Below, one piece after another: positions 1-9,285 of a stretch of DNA of 64,000 nucleotides. The position numbers and the translations under genes were made by a program. Numbering within the stretch: position 1 is the stretch's first letter; every line of letters starts with the position of its first letter. The stretch spans positions 1 to 64,000 of the forward strand of contig JANQSO010000011.1 in assembly GCA_028284005.1 (NCBI GenBank), given 5' to 3'. Below the pieces are notes generated by a model. The model had not been told where the DNA came from. It saw only the letters and a program-made list of their open reading frames with translations, and made no database searches. This stretch comes from Flavobacteriaceae bacterium. Its GTDB lineage: Bacteria > Bacteroidota > Bacteroidia > Flavobacteriales > Flavobacteriaceae.

Positions 1-333
1 TGGGCCTCAAAGACATCTCAACAAAAAAATTTGGCCTCTAAAGTGCTTGGCGTCATTATATTTACATCAAATTTACTTGTTGTAGCAGGGGTTGCACTAT
101 GTTTTATTCAGAAAGAATTACTCCCTTTTTACATCTCTTTTTTGGCAGGGAAAGTTCTAATAGATACTATTTTTCTTTTCAGAAGTGCCATTTTTTTCAA
201 AAAGAACCTACACCCTTTTTACACCCTTTTAAGTTCAGTTTTATATCCATTTATAACCCTGTGTGTGGTTTTTGGCAGTTTTAGCGGAAGTTACCGCTGG
301 AAAGGGCGATTTTATAAAAAAAGGATAAATTGA
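1..333 (+). CDS. Glycosyltransferase family 2, C-terminal fragment (runs off the left edge)
   Basis: The reading frame is open from base 1, so the true start lies outside the window; a TTG at 31 is not a convincing start. The visible 110 residues begin WASKTSQQKNLASK, then give two or three hydrophobic segments and end in YRWKGRFYKK. A tail of membrane helices closing on a W-K-G-R motif is typical of membrane-anchored family 2 glycosyltransferases, where the catalytic GT-A domain comes first. That domain is not visible, so the sugar and acceptor cannot be inferred. The next gene starts 40 bases downstream on the same strand. Confidence 0.6.
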   Translation, partial: WASKTSQQKNLASKVLGVIIFTSNLLVVAGVALCFIQKELLPFYISFLAGKVLIDTIFLFRSAIFFKKNLHPFYTLLSSVLYPFITLCVVFGSFSGSYRWKGRFYKKRIN

Positions 334-372
334 ATTAATTTTTTACCTTTAACCGTATTAAATCATGCCCTT

Positions 373-1245
373 ATGAAATACCTACACTCCATTTGTATCA
401 TTTTTACACTATTGTGCATCTCCTCTATTCAGGCACAACAACAGTATACTGTTGATGGCCAGACGTATACTCTTAAAACTGAAGTTGAAGGGACGTTAAC
501 ATTGCTTTGGAATACCATTAACGGAGAATATCGCTATTTTTCGAAAAAAGACAATACTATTGTAGAGCTTAAGAATACATATCTTAATGGGAAATATCAG
601 GAGGAATATAAAGATGTCCTTAAGCTTTTAACTTCCGATGCTCCCGTATCTACCGATAAGGTAAAGTTAACGCTGGCCAGTTTGCGTGATTTTTTTGTCA
701 CTTATAACCAAAAAGCGGACCCTAATTTCTCTTATGAAAACCCAACTGTCCAGTTAAAGACCAGGCTGGGAGCATTTGCAGGAGTCTCTAACAATGCGTA
801 TTTCTATAATCCGGATAATAGTTTTTTACCTGCTCTTGGGATCGACTTTGAAATAATAGATGACGTTCGATTAAAGCGCCATGCTGTTGTTTTTCAATTT
901 AAGCAACTGATCGAAAGTTCAGATTATGAATTTTCTTCTTCGCAGGTTTCTTTTAATTATCGTTTTAAGTTCATTAAATCTGAAAAGTTTGATGCATTCA
1001 TTAATGCCAAGGCGGCATCTTTTACCAGTGTGTCGCGAAACCAGGAGTTAGTAGTAAATGATGAAGTTACCAAGTTCACGTCCGGTAGTGAATTTCAAGT
1101 ACCCGGAGCATTTGGAATTGGTTTTGATTATGCAATAGGGAATGGGTATATCACTTTTGCTTACCATGATATTGTCGCTATAACTATTGATGACAATGGC
1201 GAATTTCCCGTAGACCTTACACTTGGGTATAAGTTAAATTTATAG
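373..1245 (+). CDS. Secreted protein with outer-membrane beta-barrel character, function unknown
   Basis: The 290-residue product opens with a signal peptide (MKYLHSICIIFTLLCISSIQ, cleavage probably at QAQQQ). About 100 residues of mixed character follow, then alternating polar/hydrophobic strands from about residue 120 to the end (TRLGAFAGVSNNAYF, VSFNYRFKF, GAFGIGFDYAIG, VDLTLGYKLNL). The strand pattern and the C-terminal aromatic-containing strand suggest a small outer-membrane barrel. I do not recognise a named family. It starts at ATG 373; another ATG at 365 is out of frame. Its last 6 bases overlap the convergent lipoprotein gene that follows. Confidence 0.65.
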   Translation: MKYLHSICIIFTLLCISSIQAQQQYTVDGQTYTLKTEVEGTLTLLWNTINGEYRYFSKKDNTIVELKNTYLNGKYQEEYKDVLKLLTSDAPVSTDKVKLTLASLRDFFVTYNQKADPNFSYENPTVQLKTRLGAFAGVSNNAYFYNPDNSFLPALGIDFEIIDDVRLKRHAVVFQFKQLIESSDYEFSSSQVSFNYRFKFIKSEKFDAFINAKAASFTSVSRNQELVVNDEVTKFTSGSEFQVPGAFGIGFDYAIGNGYITFAYHDIVAITIDDNGEFPVDLTLGYKLNL

Positions 1246-1725
1246 GTCCCCTGTTTTTATTACAATAGGGAGGGTAAATTGTGTTTTTATGGGAATGCCT
1301 CTTTTGTAAGCGGGTGCTACTACTTCAATAGAATCGATACTCTCCGATATCCATTCTTCCAATAATGGAAATTCTGTTCGTAATAAGCTATCCATTTGAA
1401 TCTCCAATACGGAAAGGGCCGCTTCTTTGGTAACAGAAAATTTCAATCTAACTGTGTCATTCAAAGGCCGGGCCGCACTTATCTTCTTAGTGTTTATATA
1501 CTCATATATCCGAGAGGACAGGGTATTTTCAAAACATGATTTCTGCGCTAATTTTTCAGAATAGGTCTCACATTGAGCAAAAGCAGGATACTGGTCCACA
1601 TCTTTCCAGTCGATACTCTTCAATTCTTCTTCATAGAAAGTTTCGGTAGAAATTTTTTCAGTCTCAAAAAACTGGCATGAGGAAGCCAGACATAAAAGAA
1701 GAAATATTACAATACCGTTTTTCAT
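1240..1725 (-). CDS. Small lipoprotein with a possible TonB-C-like C-terminal region
   Basis: The 161-residue product has a lipoprotein signal with lipobox LASSC, so Cys17 would be the lipidated N-terminus. The mature part is charged. Its last 70 residues, including VEVVAPAYKRGIPIKTQFTLPIVI, resemble the TonB C-terminal fold (residue pattern P-x-x-x-x-G near a beta strand ending in F-x-L-P). The resemblance is an inference by eye. There are no TonB-system neighbours. The gene is convergent with the preceding one and overlaps it by 6 bases; it stands alone on its strand. Confidence 0.6.
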   Translation of the reverse strand: MKNGIVIFLLLCLASSCQFFETEKISTETFYEEELKSIDWKDVDQYPAFAQCETYSEKLAQKSCFENTLSSRIYEYINTKKISAARPLNDTVRLKFSVTKEAALSVLEIQMDSLLRTEFPLLEEWISESIDSIEVVAPAYKRGIPIKTQFTLPIVIKTGDL

Positions 1726-1890
1726 GAATGTTTTATATTGTTGAAAATTACAATTTTTACCGCTAAAAATGATACTCTCTTAAAAATCAAAAAACATATC
1801 ATATCAACTTAAGCCGGAAGTTTTAAAATAGTATTACTTTGACAAATGAAATGTAACGTATTTGTATTTTATAAGTCTTATTGATCAAAC

Positions 1891-2391
1891 ATGGACATTG
1901 CATTACTCATTCTTGGTTTTATTTTAATGCTGATTGGAATATTGGGGAGTATTTTGCCTGTTATTCCCGGAACACCTATTAGTTGGTTGGGGTTGATCGT
2001 CTTACATCTGGCTCCTTCTATTCCTTTTGATTGGTTCTTCATTATTATCACAGGAATTGTAGCCATTGGTATTTATATTATGGATTATATCATCCCCGCG
2101 ATAGGGACAAAAAAATTTGGAGGAAGTAAAGCAGGTGCCTGGGGTACTATGATCGGCCTTATTATAGGGATCCTTGCTCCTATCCCATTTGGAATACTTA
2201 TAGGGCCTTTTGTTGGAGCTCTTGTTGGAGAATTAGCCTTTAATAAAACCGAGGGGCCGCAGGCATTTAAAGCTGCCATTGGTTCGTTCATAGGGTTTCT
2301 TACCTCTACTTTTATCAAGTTAGTTGCAACCGTAGTGTTTTTGGGCTTGTTTATTTACAAAGTTTGGGACAATTGGAGCCTGCTATTCTAA
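1891..2391 (+). CDS. DUF456 family integral membrane protein
   Basis: The 166-residue protein is almost entirely hydrophobic, with four to five transmembrane helices. It contains the glycine/proline-rich stretches that mark DUF456: GILGSILPVIPGTPISWLGL near the N-terminus and a second inverted-like unit GTMIGLIIGILAPIPFG plus GPFVGALVGELA. DUF456 proteins are inner-membrane proteins of unknown function in many bacteria. The stop overlaps the stop of the convergent nitroreductase by 4 bases, so both transcripts end within each other. Confidence 0.85.
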   Translation: MDIALLILGFILMLIGILGSILPVIPGTPISWLGLIVLHLAPSIPFDWFFIIITGIVAIGIYIMDYIIPAIGTKKFGGSKAGAWGTMIGLIIGILAPIPFGILIGPFVGALVGELAFNKTEGPQAFKAAIGSFIGFLTSTFIKLVATVVFLGLFIYKVWDNWSLLF

Positions 2392-2942
2392 ATCCAAACC
2401 GTTTTTTCTTCAATTGTAGTTTTCCTTTCTCCTTGCGGTAGTTCACCATTGTACTTCCCCAGGTATAAAAACCCCAAACATCTTTCACCTTCTTCCATTT
2501 CAAAAAAATCATTCATATACCTTACAATACCGGGAGAGCCCCAATAGGCGCCAATTTTCATCTCATGTGCCGTAAGCCACATATTTTGTACTGCCATAGC
2601 GGTAGATGCGATCTCTTCCCATTCTGGAATACTTTTTCCGGGGTCGCGTTGCATACAAATAGCAATGATACAAGCAGCTTTTACTGGATTGTTTTGGTAT
2701 TTTTTGAATTTAAATTCTGAAAAGTTCTCTGCTTTGTTCTTATAGGTTTCCGCTAAGAAATTTGCCAGCCTTGCCTGGGATTCACCTTGAACCACCTTGA
2801 ACCTCCATGGTTCTGTACGTCTATGCGTGGGTGCCCAATTAGCGGCTTCCAATATAATTTGAATTTCTTCTTTGGTGATATTTTCTTCATTGTACTGGGC
2901 AGGAAAGACCGCCCTTCGGGTTTTTATAATTTCAGAAATCAT
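2388..2942 (-). CDS. Nitroreductase family protein (YdjA-like)
   Basis: The 184-residue product matches the compact FMN-binding nitroreductase fold. It has KTRRAVFPAQYNEENIT at the N-terminus (the R-R/S FMN phosphate contact), AANWAPTHRRTEPWRFKVV (the conserved A-P-T-x-x-x-x-P-W-R segment), STAMAVQNMWLTAHEMKIGAYW in the helix that lines the flavin, and FLYLGKYNGELP near the end. Length and motifs fit the YdjA subgroup, small NAD(P)H-dependent flavoproteins with poorly defined physiological substrates. It starts at ATG 2942. It stands alone; the gene upstream on this strand, the peroxidase, ends 45 bases away. Confidence 0.87.
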   Translation of the reverse strand: MISEIIKTRRAVFPAQYNEENITKEEIQIILEAANWAPTHRRTEPWRFKVVQGESQARLANFLAETYKNKAENFSEFKFKKYQNNPVKAACIIAICMQRDPGKSIPEWEEIASTAMAVQNMWLTAHEMKIGAYWGSPGIVRYMNDFFEMEEGERCLGFLYLGKYNGELPQGERKTTIEEKTVWI

Positions 2943-2987
2943 CTTCTAGTTTTTTGTCAAAAGATACTAAAAAACCTCAGAAGAAAT

Positions 2988-4934
2988 CTATATCCCGATC
3001 AATTCTCTTTTGTTCAATGAACTATCGTCAAAATCTCTTGGTATTTCTTTTGGAGGCTTAGAAATGGTTATATCTGTTAGTGCATTCATAAAAGCAATGA
3101 TATCTTCAATTTCGTTTTCTGTAAGATCAAGTGGATTAGGAGAAAGTGTTTGATGTTCTAAAAAAATCCCCTGCCCTGCACCTCCCCCTAAATTATAAAA
3201 ATCCATTACTTCTTCCAGTGTTTCAAAAACTCCATTATGCATATAAGGTGCTGTTTTTGAAATATTACGAAGCGTAGGAGTTTTAAAAGCATTTTTAAAA
3301 AAAGGAGCTATTTCCTGTGTCATTCCATTTCCCAGCCTGCCTATATCATCATCCAGGACCAGAGGCTTATTTTTTTCTTTAGGAACACCAAGTACTTCTG
3401 CTTCACTATCTATATATAAGGGAGGTACAATGCCCGAGTAAGTAGGTATAAAATGACATGTAGCGCAAGCGGCTTTGCCGGCAAAGAGGTTGAACCCCCT
3501 TTGAACATTTTCAGGCAAGTTATTTACTTTCCCTTGAAAGTATTGATCTACAGGATTATCAAAAGGATTTAGTGTCATTACATAAGCCGCTAATGCATAA
3601 TCTACATTGTTGGGCTTTAATGAGGTTTTTTGCCCTGGAAAAGCAGTTTCAAACATTTTTTTATAGGTACGACTGGACTGTAGCTTTTCAATAATCTTTT
3701 GATAGTCACTATTAAACTCGTCCTTACTTAATACCACATGTTCAAATTGATCTTCCAGCCTTTTAGCCCGTAAATCATGGAAGAACCCTGAAGCAAATAC
3801 CGAATAATTTAGCGTCATAGAATTCCTTTTTAATGCAATACCGGTATTTGAAAGGCTAGTTTTTAAACCATCTGTAAAAGCTTTTTCGGGAACATGGCAA
3901 CTCGAGCAAGACATGGTATTGTTTTGTGACAAAACCGAGTCATAAAAAAGCTTCTTTCCCAGTAATTCAATTTTATTGAAAAGAGTGTCATTGGACAAAC
4001 TCACATAATAAAAATTATTCAAAAAGTCTTTCGCGAAGATATTTTCCGAATTATAATTTACCGCCTGCGGATATTTTGACACCTCATCTATTGTTTCATA
4101 ATCAAGCGCAAGATGGATGTCTTTTATTGATTTATAAATGGGATTGATTACTTCTTTAATGAATGCAACACGATCAAAGTCATCAAATTCTTCGCTATGT
4201 GTTTGTTGAATTCCTTTTTCAAATTGTTTTTCAATTTTTTTCTGAAGGTCTATCCTGTTGCTATTTTCTAATTCTTTGTTATATAGTGCTATATAATCTT
4301 TAAGGTTTTTAAGAATCGTTAATGCGTCTTTAATCCCTTGGGATGTTCCCGGAGTGTCAAACCCTGTTACTCCAAGAGTAGCTGTACGTATAATGGCCAG
4401 GCGGGAAGCTTCAAAAAACTGGCGGTCGGTTATTCTTCTAACTCTTATAAAGTCTGATATTTGTTGTACATCATTTTTAAATTTGTTAGAAAAGTGAAGT
4501 AATTCTTCTGTTGCTTCAATAGTATTCTCAGCAATTAACTCATCAATTACCTGCAATCCTCTTGGTGTAATGATAGTAAGGTCCGCTACCTTTGGTTCTA
4601 ATTTTGGCAAGGGAGCCCCATTCAACATTTTGTTTGTTGCTTCTATATCTAAATACTCAATTAAAAACTCTACTTTTTTGTAAGAATCTCTAAGCCCTCT
4701 ATATTTATTTTGAAGTGTAGTATGGGATACTTCCGAAGAAATAAATAATTCTACTGTAGTATTAAATTCTATAGCCGTTTCAGAAAAAGACATAAGATCT
4801 CTCTGAAACCGCTTGTTTATATCTCCAATTGTCTTATGAGTATATTCTGAAGATCCCGGTATTGGTTTACTGGCGAATATTAATAACATTGATATTAAAA
4901 AGCTTCCTGCTAAAAGAATTGTATCTGCCCTCAT
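2988..4934 (-). CDS. Di-haem cytochrome c peroxidase (CcpA/MauG family) with a long helical N-terminal domain
   Basis: Two c-type haem motifs, CSSCH and CATCH, sit about 150 residues apart in the C-terminal half (residues 343 and 490 onward from the start used here). They are followed by FKTPTLRNISKTAPYMHNG, a signature of bacterial di-haem peroxidases. The N-terminal 300 residues are not part of that family. They are predominantly helical and charged, and contain GLQVIDELIAEN, reminiscent of imelysin-like iron-binding proteins; this is a weak by-eye match. The N-terminus has a signal or anchor segment, so the protein is periplasmic. The frame is open to 4967, but an ATG there lies inside a terminator hairpin, so ATG 4934 is preferred (648 aa). 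It follows the phosphatase gene on the same strand. Confidence 0.85.
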   Translation of the reverse strand: MRADTILLAGSFLISMLLIFASKPIPGSSEYTHKTIGDINKRFQRDLMSFSETAIEFNTTVELFISSEVSHTTLQNKYRGLRDSYKKVEFLIEYLDIEATNKMLNGAPLPKLEPKVADLTIITPRGLQVIDELIAENTIEATEELLHFSNKFKNDVQQISDFIRVRRITDRQFFEASRLAIIRTATLGVTGFDTPGTSQGIKDALTILKNLKDYIALYNKELENSNRIDLQKKIEKQFEKGIQQTHSEEFDDFDRVAFIKEVINPIYKSIKDIHLALDYETIDEVSKYPQAVNYNSENIFAKDFLNNFYYVSLSNDTLFNKIELLGKKLFYDSVLSQNNTMSCSSCHVPEKAFTDGLKTSLSNTGIALKRNSMTLNYSVFASGFFHDLRAKRLEDQFEHVVLSKDEFNSDYQKIIEKLQSSRTYKKMFETAFPGQKTSLKPNNVDYALAAYVMTLNPFDNPVDQYFQGKVNNLPENVQRGFNLFAGKAACATCHFIPTYSGIVPPLYIDSEAEVLGVPKEKNKPLVLDDDIGRLGNGMTQEIAPFFKNAFKTPTLRNISKTAPYMHNGVFETLEEVMDFYNLGGGAGQGIFLEHQTLSPNPLDLTENEIEDIIAFMNALTDITISKPPKEIPRDFDDSSLNKRELIGI

Positions 4935-4955
4935 AACTTGTAGTATTTGTATTGT

Positions 4956-4988
4956 AAAATCAGGCATTCTTAATGAATGCCTGATTTT
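4956..4988 (-). terminator. Rho-independent terminator of the PhoX-like gene
   Basis: The arms AAATCAGGCATT and AATGCCTGATTT make a perfect 12-base stem with a 7-base loop, flanked by A/T tracts on both sides. It sits 20 bases beyond the stop of the phosphatase gene on the minus strand. It covers the upstream ATG candidate of the peroxidase gene, so most phosphatase transcripts should end here. Confidence 0.75.
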
Positions 4989-5007
4989 TAAATTAATCTA
5001 AAAAAAA

Positions 5008-6855
5008 CTACTTCACTAAAAGTTTCTTTGCTTCTCCTTCTTTAGTTTTAAGAAGGTATGTTCCACTTGCAAATCCAGATATATCAATAGATTTTACACC
5101 GCGATATACTGCAATTCTTTTACCCGTAATATCGTAAACCGCCATATCTGTTGTTTTGTTAAAATACACGATACGCTCTGTGGGATTAGGATAAACAACA
5201 AATTCATCATCTGTATCAGAGAAATCGGGTGCAGCCAATGTATCTATCGCACCTGAATCGTCAAATCCTGTTATCGCAAATGTCAACGAGTTATTATAGG
5301 GAAATGGGTTAGAAGTATCCGGGTGTTGTGAATTTACCAATACCGATTTCCCATCCGCAGTTGCACAAGCTCCGGTAATCTCTGCTCCACGAGGTGTTTG
5401 GGTTAAACGTATTAGATCATCCACCGTAGGATTGTTTATTTCCATATCAAGAATATACATTTCACACATTCTATCATTAGGAAACTCTAATGGTGTACGA
5501 CCAAAAGAGGTTCCATTTAAATCTTCACAAATAAGCATATATCTTTTATCTTCTCCGGCAACATTCACATAAAGCATGTTTAATCCGTCAGGGTTAGACA
5601 AATGCTTATTTGGATAATTTGCAAGATCCGGGCTTACAGCAAAATAGGGTCCTCCTTCAACATAAATTGCAATCTCTTCCGTAGTTGGGTCGTATTCTAA
5701 TATACGTCCGTAATAGTCCCAATATGCAGGATCATCCGGCCCTGCTGCTCCCTGGTCTATTGCTCTTTGAATATGATGTGGTGCGTATACAGCTCCCAAA
5801 GCAGCTTCATCATCCCAGTTCCCACCCGGATTATCACGCCCGGTTTCGGTCATATAAACTTTCCCTGTGGTTTTATCTATAGTTACCCATTCTAAACGGT
5901 TAAACATAGTTGCTCCTTCAGAAACTGCTTCAGATTTATATTCCAACATTTTATTAAAGTCGGTATTATCTATTTCTACCCATTTATTAGGAGCAGCATC
6001 ATGTTTATATACATAAGTAGTCCCTTTGGTAAAATCTCCCGGAGTGTCTGCAACAAATTTTGTAAATAATCCTGGAGTAGCGTCGGCTCCCATATAAACT
6101 GTTTGGTTATCGTTTGCTACAGTACCTCCTTCAAAGGGCTGGCGCCCCCAATTATATTGTTTATGAACTGCTTTTGAAGCACGAGGGTCTATTTCCACCA
6201 TCCAGTTAAAATTTTGATACTTAGGAATTGTTTGGAAATTTGCCGCATCAAACTGGGTATATTTTATAGTATATGCAGTTGTATCTCGAACTCCGTTTCC
6301 ACTGTCATAGATACTTGCATTACTGGTTCTAAACCATTCTTCGGCTGTCCAGATACGGCCATCAACATTAGAGTTGATACCTCCACAATTCATTCCGGTC
6401 TCTCCTACCGAAGAAAAATCTACATTGAAAAAATCGCCTGAACGCCCATCGCTTAAGGTTTGTGGAACAATATATAATTCATCATTTATTGGATTTCTAC
6501 CTAATAAGAAAGTAGTCATTCCTCCACCGTCTCCAATTTTGTCGTCAGATAAGATCATCTCATGATTAACAGAAACCCAACCAATAGCATTTGGGTCATC
6601 TACACAATCTTCTGTAGTAATTGGGGTAAAACCTATGAAATCATGCCATTGTTTGGCAGGCACTTCTTCATCGGTTCCGGTTTGTACCATATCGTCCCCG
6701 CCTACAAATAAAACCTGGTATTGAAAAGGAGAAGGAGGCACTACTACTTCTACTGCATCCCAGTCAGCTTCAACTACACGAGATGGAAAATTGTTTTGAG
6801 CAAAAACAGCTCCTGCAAAAGCTATACATATAATAGCTAGTAACTTTGTTTTCAT
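5008..6855 (-). CDS. phoX: PhoX family alkaline phosphatase, secreted, with T9SS sorting domain
   Basis: The 615-residue product has a signal peptide (MKTKLLAIICIAFAGAVFAQ). It then has a PhoX/DUF839 beta-propeller with WVSVNHEMILSDDK, FNRLEWVTIDKTTGKVYMTET and YFAVSPDLANYPNKHLSNPDGL. PhoX enzymes are Ca2+/Fe3+-dependent phosphomonoesterases. The E-W-V/T-E-T and N-P-D-G-L segments supply their metal-binding acidic residues. The last 75 residues (DEFVVYPNPTERIVYF ... GTYLLKTKEGEAKKLLVK) form a T9SS type A sorting domain, so it is exported across the outer membrane and probably cell-surface bound. No Pho-box could be identified. A terminator follows the stop. Confidence 0.87.
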   Translation of the reverse strand: MKTKLLAIICIAFAGAVFAQNNFPSRVVEADWDAVEVVVPPSPFQYQVLFVGGDDMVQTGTDEEVPAKQWHDFIGFTPITTEDCVDDPNAIGWVSVNHEMILSDDKIGDGGGMTTFLLGRNPINDELYIVPQTLSDGRSGDFFNVDFSSVGETGMNCGGINSNVDGRIWTAEEWFRTSNASIYDSGNGVRDTTAYTIKYTQFDAANFQTIPKYQNFNWMVEIDPRASKAVHKQYNWGRQPFEGGTVANDNQTVYMGADATPGLFTKFVADTPGDFTKGTTYVYKHDAAPNKWVEIDNTDFNKMLEYKSEAVSEGATMFNRLEWVTIDKTTGKVYMTETGRDNPGGNWDDEAALGAVYAPHHIQRAIDQGAAGPDDPAYWDYYGRILEYDPTTEEIAIYVEGGPYFAVSPDLANYPNKHLSNPDGLNMLYVNVAGEDKRYMLICEDLNGTSFGRTPLEFPNDRMCEMYILDMEINNPTVDDLIRLTQTPRGAEITGACATADGKSVLVNSQHPDTSNPFPYNNSLTFAITGFDDSGAIDTLAAPDFSDTDDEFVVYPNPTERIVYFNKTTDMAVYDITGKRIAVYRGVKSIDISGFASGTYLLKTKEGEAKKLLVK

Positions 6856-7070
6856 AATACTTTTAAGATTAAAAGGGTTAAATTTTTTTGATACTCAAAA
6901 GTATTTGGGAGTTGTTACTAAAGCTTATTGTGTATATAAAGTTTGATTAAAATTTAAGTTAAATTCATTACTTAAACATTATCTAAACGTATTGAGAAGA
7001 TATTTAAATTAACCTTTATTTCAAGTTGGCAGGTCTTTGTATTAAAAATAAAACCATTCCAAAAAAATAA

Positions 7071-7811
7071 TTATAAGCCCAGTCTGTTGAGTACACTTTT
7101 TTTATAGGTTTCTCCAATGGGTATTCTGGAAGTGTCTATTACTATTCTTGTTTTTTGAAGTAATTTAATATAATTCACATTTACAATAAAGGACCTGTGT
7201 ACCCTAATAAAGTAACTGGCCGGAAGTTTATTCAAAATCTCTTTAAAGTTTGCCAATGTAAGAATAGGTTTATGGGTTGTGGAAACATATATTTTTAAAT
7301 AGTCCTTTAATCCTTCTATATATTTAATATCCTGAATATTTATTTTAATGTTCTCGTATTCAGATTTTACAAAAATAAAATCTCTTTCGTTCTCGATATT
7401 TTTTTTGGCACTTCCTGGTGAGGAGTTACTATGATGTATAGGGTCTAATCTATTTAAATCAAACCTTTCTTTTGCCCGAGAAATGGCTTTAAGGAATCTA
7501 TGAAAAGGGATTGGTTTTACAAGATAATCTGTTGCGTTCAATTCAAAACCATCAAGTGCATATTCCGGATAAGCAGTGGTAAAGATAAATTGAGGAAGAT
7601 TTTCTAACGACTTAACAAGGTCAATTCCTGTTATATTTGGCATTTCTATATCCAAGAAGACCAAATCCACTTCATATTTATTTAAAATAGTAATAGCCGA
7701 CAAGGGATTGGTACATTTATCTACAATTGTAATTCCGGTAACTTTATTCAAGTAAGATTCTATTACTTCTATAGCTAAAGGCTCATCATCTATAATTAAA
7801 CATTTCATCAT
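7071..7811 (-). CDS. LytTR family response regulator
   Basis: The 246-residue product has a receiver domain: acidic DDE at residues 8-10, phosphoacceptor Asp54 in VFLDIEMP, Thr in FTTAYPEYALDGF and Lys in YLVKPI. A short linker rich in Ser/Asn follows, then a LytTR DNA-binding domain from about 140 (FVKSEYENIKINIQDIKYIEG, then FIRVHRSFIVNVNYI). LytTR regulators bind direct repeats upstream of target genes. Its ATG overlaps the stop of the sensor kinase gene by 4 bases (ATGA), so the pair is co-translated. Confidence 0.93.
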   Translation of the reverse strand: MMKCLIIDDEPLAIEVIESYLNKVTGITIVDKCTNPLSAITILNKYEVDLVFLDIEMPNITGIDLVKSLENLPQFIFTTAYPEYALDGFELNATDYLVKPIPFHRFLKAISRAKERFDLNRLDPIHHSNSSPGSAKKNIENERDFIFVKSEYENIKINIQDIKYIEGLKDYLKIYVSTTHKPILTLANFKEILNKLPASYFIRVHRSFIVNVNYIKLLQKTRIVIDTSRIPIGETYKKSVLNRLGL

Positions 7812-8842
7812 TCTAGTGTTAAACTCAGTTCAACATTAAATTTACCATCTGTTTTTGAAACAGTTAGCTTATTATTTGGGTATAATAAATTAAGGCGTGC
7901 CTTAGTATTTGTTAGACCAATTCCAGAATTTTCTTTATTGATATTGGTTGATCCTATTAGATTGACACATGTAAAGTGCAAATGGTTTAATTTGATTGTA
8001 ATAATAATTTTAATTTCCGTGTTTCCCTGATAGTCGGTACCATATTTAAAAGCATTTTCAATAAAGGATATTAGTAGTAAGGGCCTTATTCTTTGGCCAG
8101 CGACATTTCCGTGAATATTTAATGTTACTTTCTCTCCATTAGCAAGTCTTAACCGCTGTAACTTTATATAGTTCTTAATATAGTCAAGTTCTTCACTTAA
8201 AGGCACAAATTCACTATTGGTTCGATACAACATATATCTCATTAATTCAGAAAGTGTGATAACTGCTTCGGGAGCATTGTTCGATTTCTTGGTCGTTAAA
8301 GAATAAATCGTATTGAGTGAATTAAATAGAAAATGAGGATTGACCTGGCCTTTCAAATACTGGAGTTGTGTAGTAGTACGTAAAGATTCTATTTCTTTTT
8401 TTCTGGTCTCATTTTTATTCCATTCTATATAAACTCGTATAGTAGTACCTATCACCAGGAATGCTATATTAAGTAGAATAGGGATGCTTTTGGGTAAAAA
8501 AGGTATCGTTCTTCTTCCTTTATCAAAATTTATATTTCTGAAAAACTCTTTTGCATCTATTAAGAATAAGTTCCTGAAGTATTTATTAATAAAAAAGAAA
8601 CATATAAGAATGATTACAATGGAGAGAAGGTATAGTACTGTCTTTTTCTTGAGTAATAATTTAGGGACCAGAAAAAGAAAGTTTATATAGAAGAATAAAA
8701 TATCTATTAGAATTCGAGCAAAAAGAAATAGAGGAACTTCACCTCTTTCAATATATATTTGAATAAAAATAACAAACAAAAATACAGTCCAGCATAAAAG
8801 ATGTATGACAACTTGTTTGTTTGTTTTAAAAAAGGCGGTCAT
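7808..8842 (-). CDS. LytS-like sensor histidine kinase
   Basis: The 344-residue product has four hydrophobic segments in the first 140 residues and no obvious periplasmic sensor domain. A short coiled region (KNETRKKEIESLRTTTQLQ) leads into the His_kinase motif QYLKGQVNPHFLFNSLNTIYS, with His170 as the phosphorylation site. An ATP-binding C-terminal domain (PLLLISFIENAFKYG; GIGLTNTKARLNLLYP) follows. This is the standard partner of LytTR regulators. The ligand is unknown. It is preceded by the DUF4907 gene 15 bases upstream, which suggests one transcript. Confidence 0.92.
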   Translation of the reverse strand: MTAFFKTNKQVVIHLLCWTVFLFVIFIQIYIERGEVPLFLFARILIDILFFYINFLFLVPKLLLKKKTVLYLLSIVIILICFFFINKYFRNLFLIDAKEFFRNINFDKGRRTIPFLPKSIPILLNIAFLVIGTTIRVYIEWNKNETRKKEIESLRTTTQLQYLKGQVNPHFLFNSLNTIYSLTTKKSNNAPEAVITLSELMRYMLYRTNSEFVPLSEELDYIKNYIKLQRLRLANGEKVTLNIHGNVAGQRIRPLLLISFIENAFKYGTDYQGNTEIKIIITIKLNHLHFTCVNLIGSTNINKENSGIGLTNTKARLNLLYPNNKLTVSKTDGKFNVELSLTLE

Positions 8843-8857
8843 ATAGTTTTCACCTGG

Positions 8858-9178
8858 TTAATTACAAAGAAATGAAATATTATTTTCTTTAAGTTCTTCT
8901 AATGTAATTCCCGGGCCTTCTCCATGTTCAATTTTGTTTTTTACAATTGTCCCAACTTTATATGCATCACTATAAGTACAAAAATGACTTCGCTCTTGTA
9001 TTGCCGGAATATAGTCTTGTTTTATAAGGATCTTTTTATTCATTTGTAATGAATATCCATATCCATCTTTAATATTATAAACCGTAATTTCGATAGTATT
9101 CTTTTTGTGATAGAGAAGGATTACAAAAATTACGATAAAACAAAAAAGCAATATAAATAGTGTATTATTAAATTTCAT
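8858..9178 (-). CDS. DUF4907-like small membrane-anchored protein
   Basis: The 106-residue product has one N-terminal hydrophobic anchor (NTLFILLFCFIVIFVILLY), then a compact domain with KDGYGYSLQMNKKILIKQDYIP, FCTYSDAYKVGTIVKNKI and PGITLEELKEN. The order (G-Y-G-Y, I-x-Q-x-x-I-P, A-x-x-V-G-x-x-V-x-x-K-I, I-T-x-E-E-L) is what I recall of DUF4907, a family of unknown function in Bacteroidota. It lies between the Kelch lipoprotein and the kinase on the same strand. That placement makes it a candidate input or accessory protein for the two-component pair; this is inference. Confidence 0.6.
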   Translation of the reverse strand: MKFNNTLFILLFCFIVIFVILLYHKKNTIEITVYNIKDGYGYSLQMNKKILIKQDYIPAIQERSHFCTYSDAYKVGTIVKNKIEHGEGPGITLEELKENNISFLCN

Positions 9179-9285
9179 TTATCAAACTGTTACAACAAAG
9201 AACCAAAGCATCCCATCTGTATACCATCTTTTTTAAATACATCCGGGAAACTTCGGCCATTAAAAAATAGATTAATTAACCAAAA

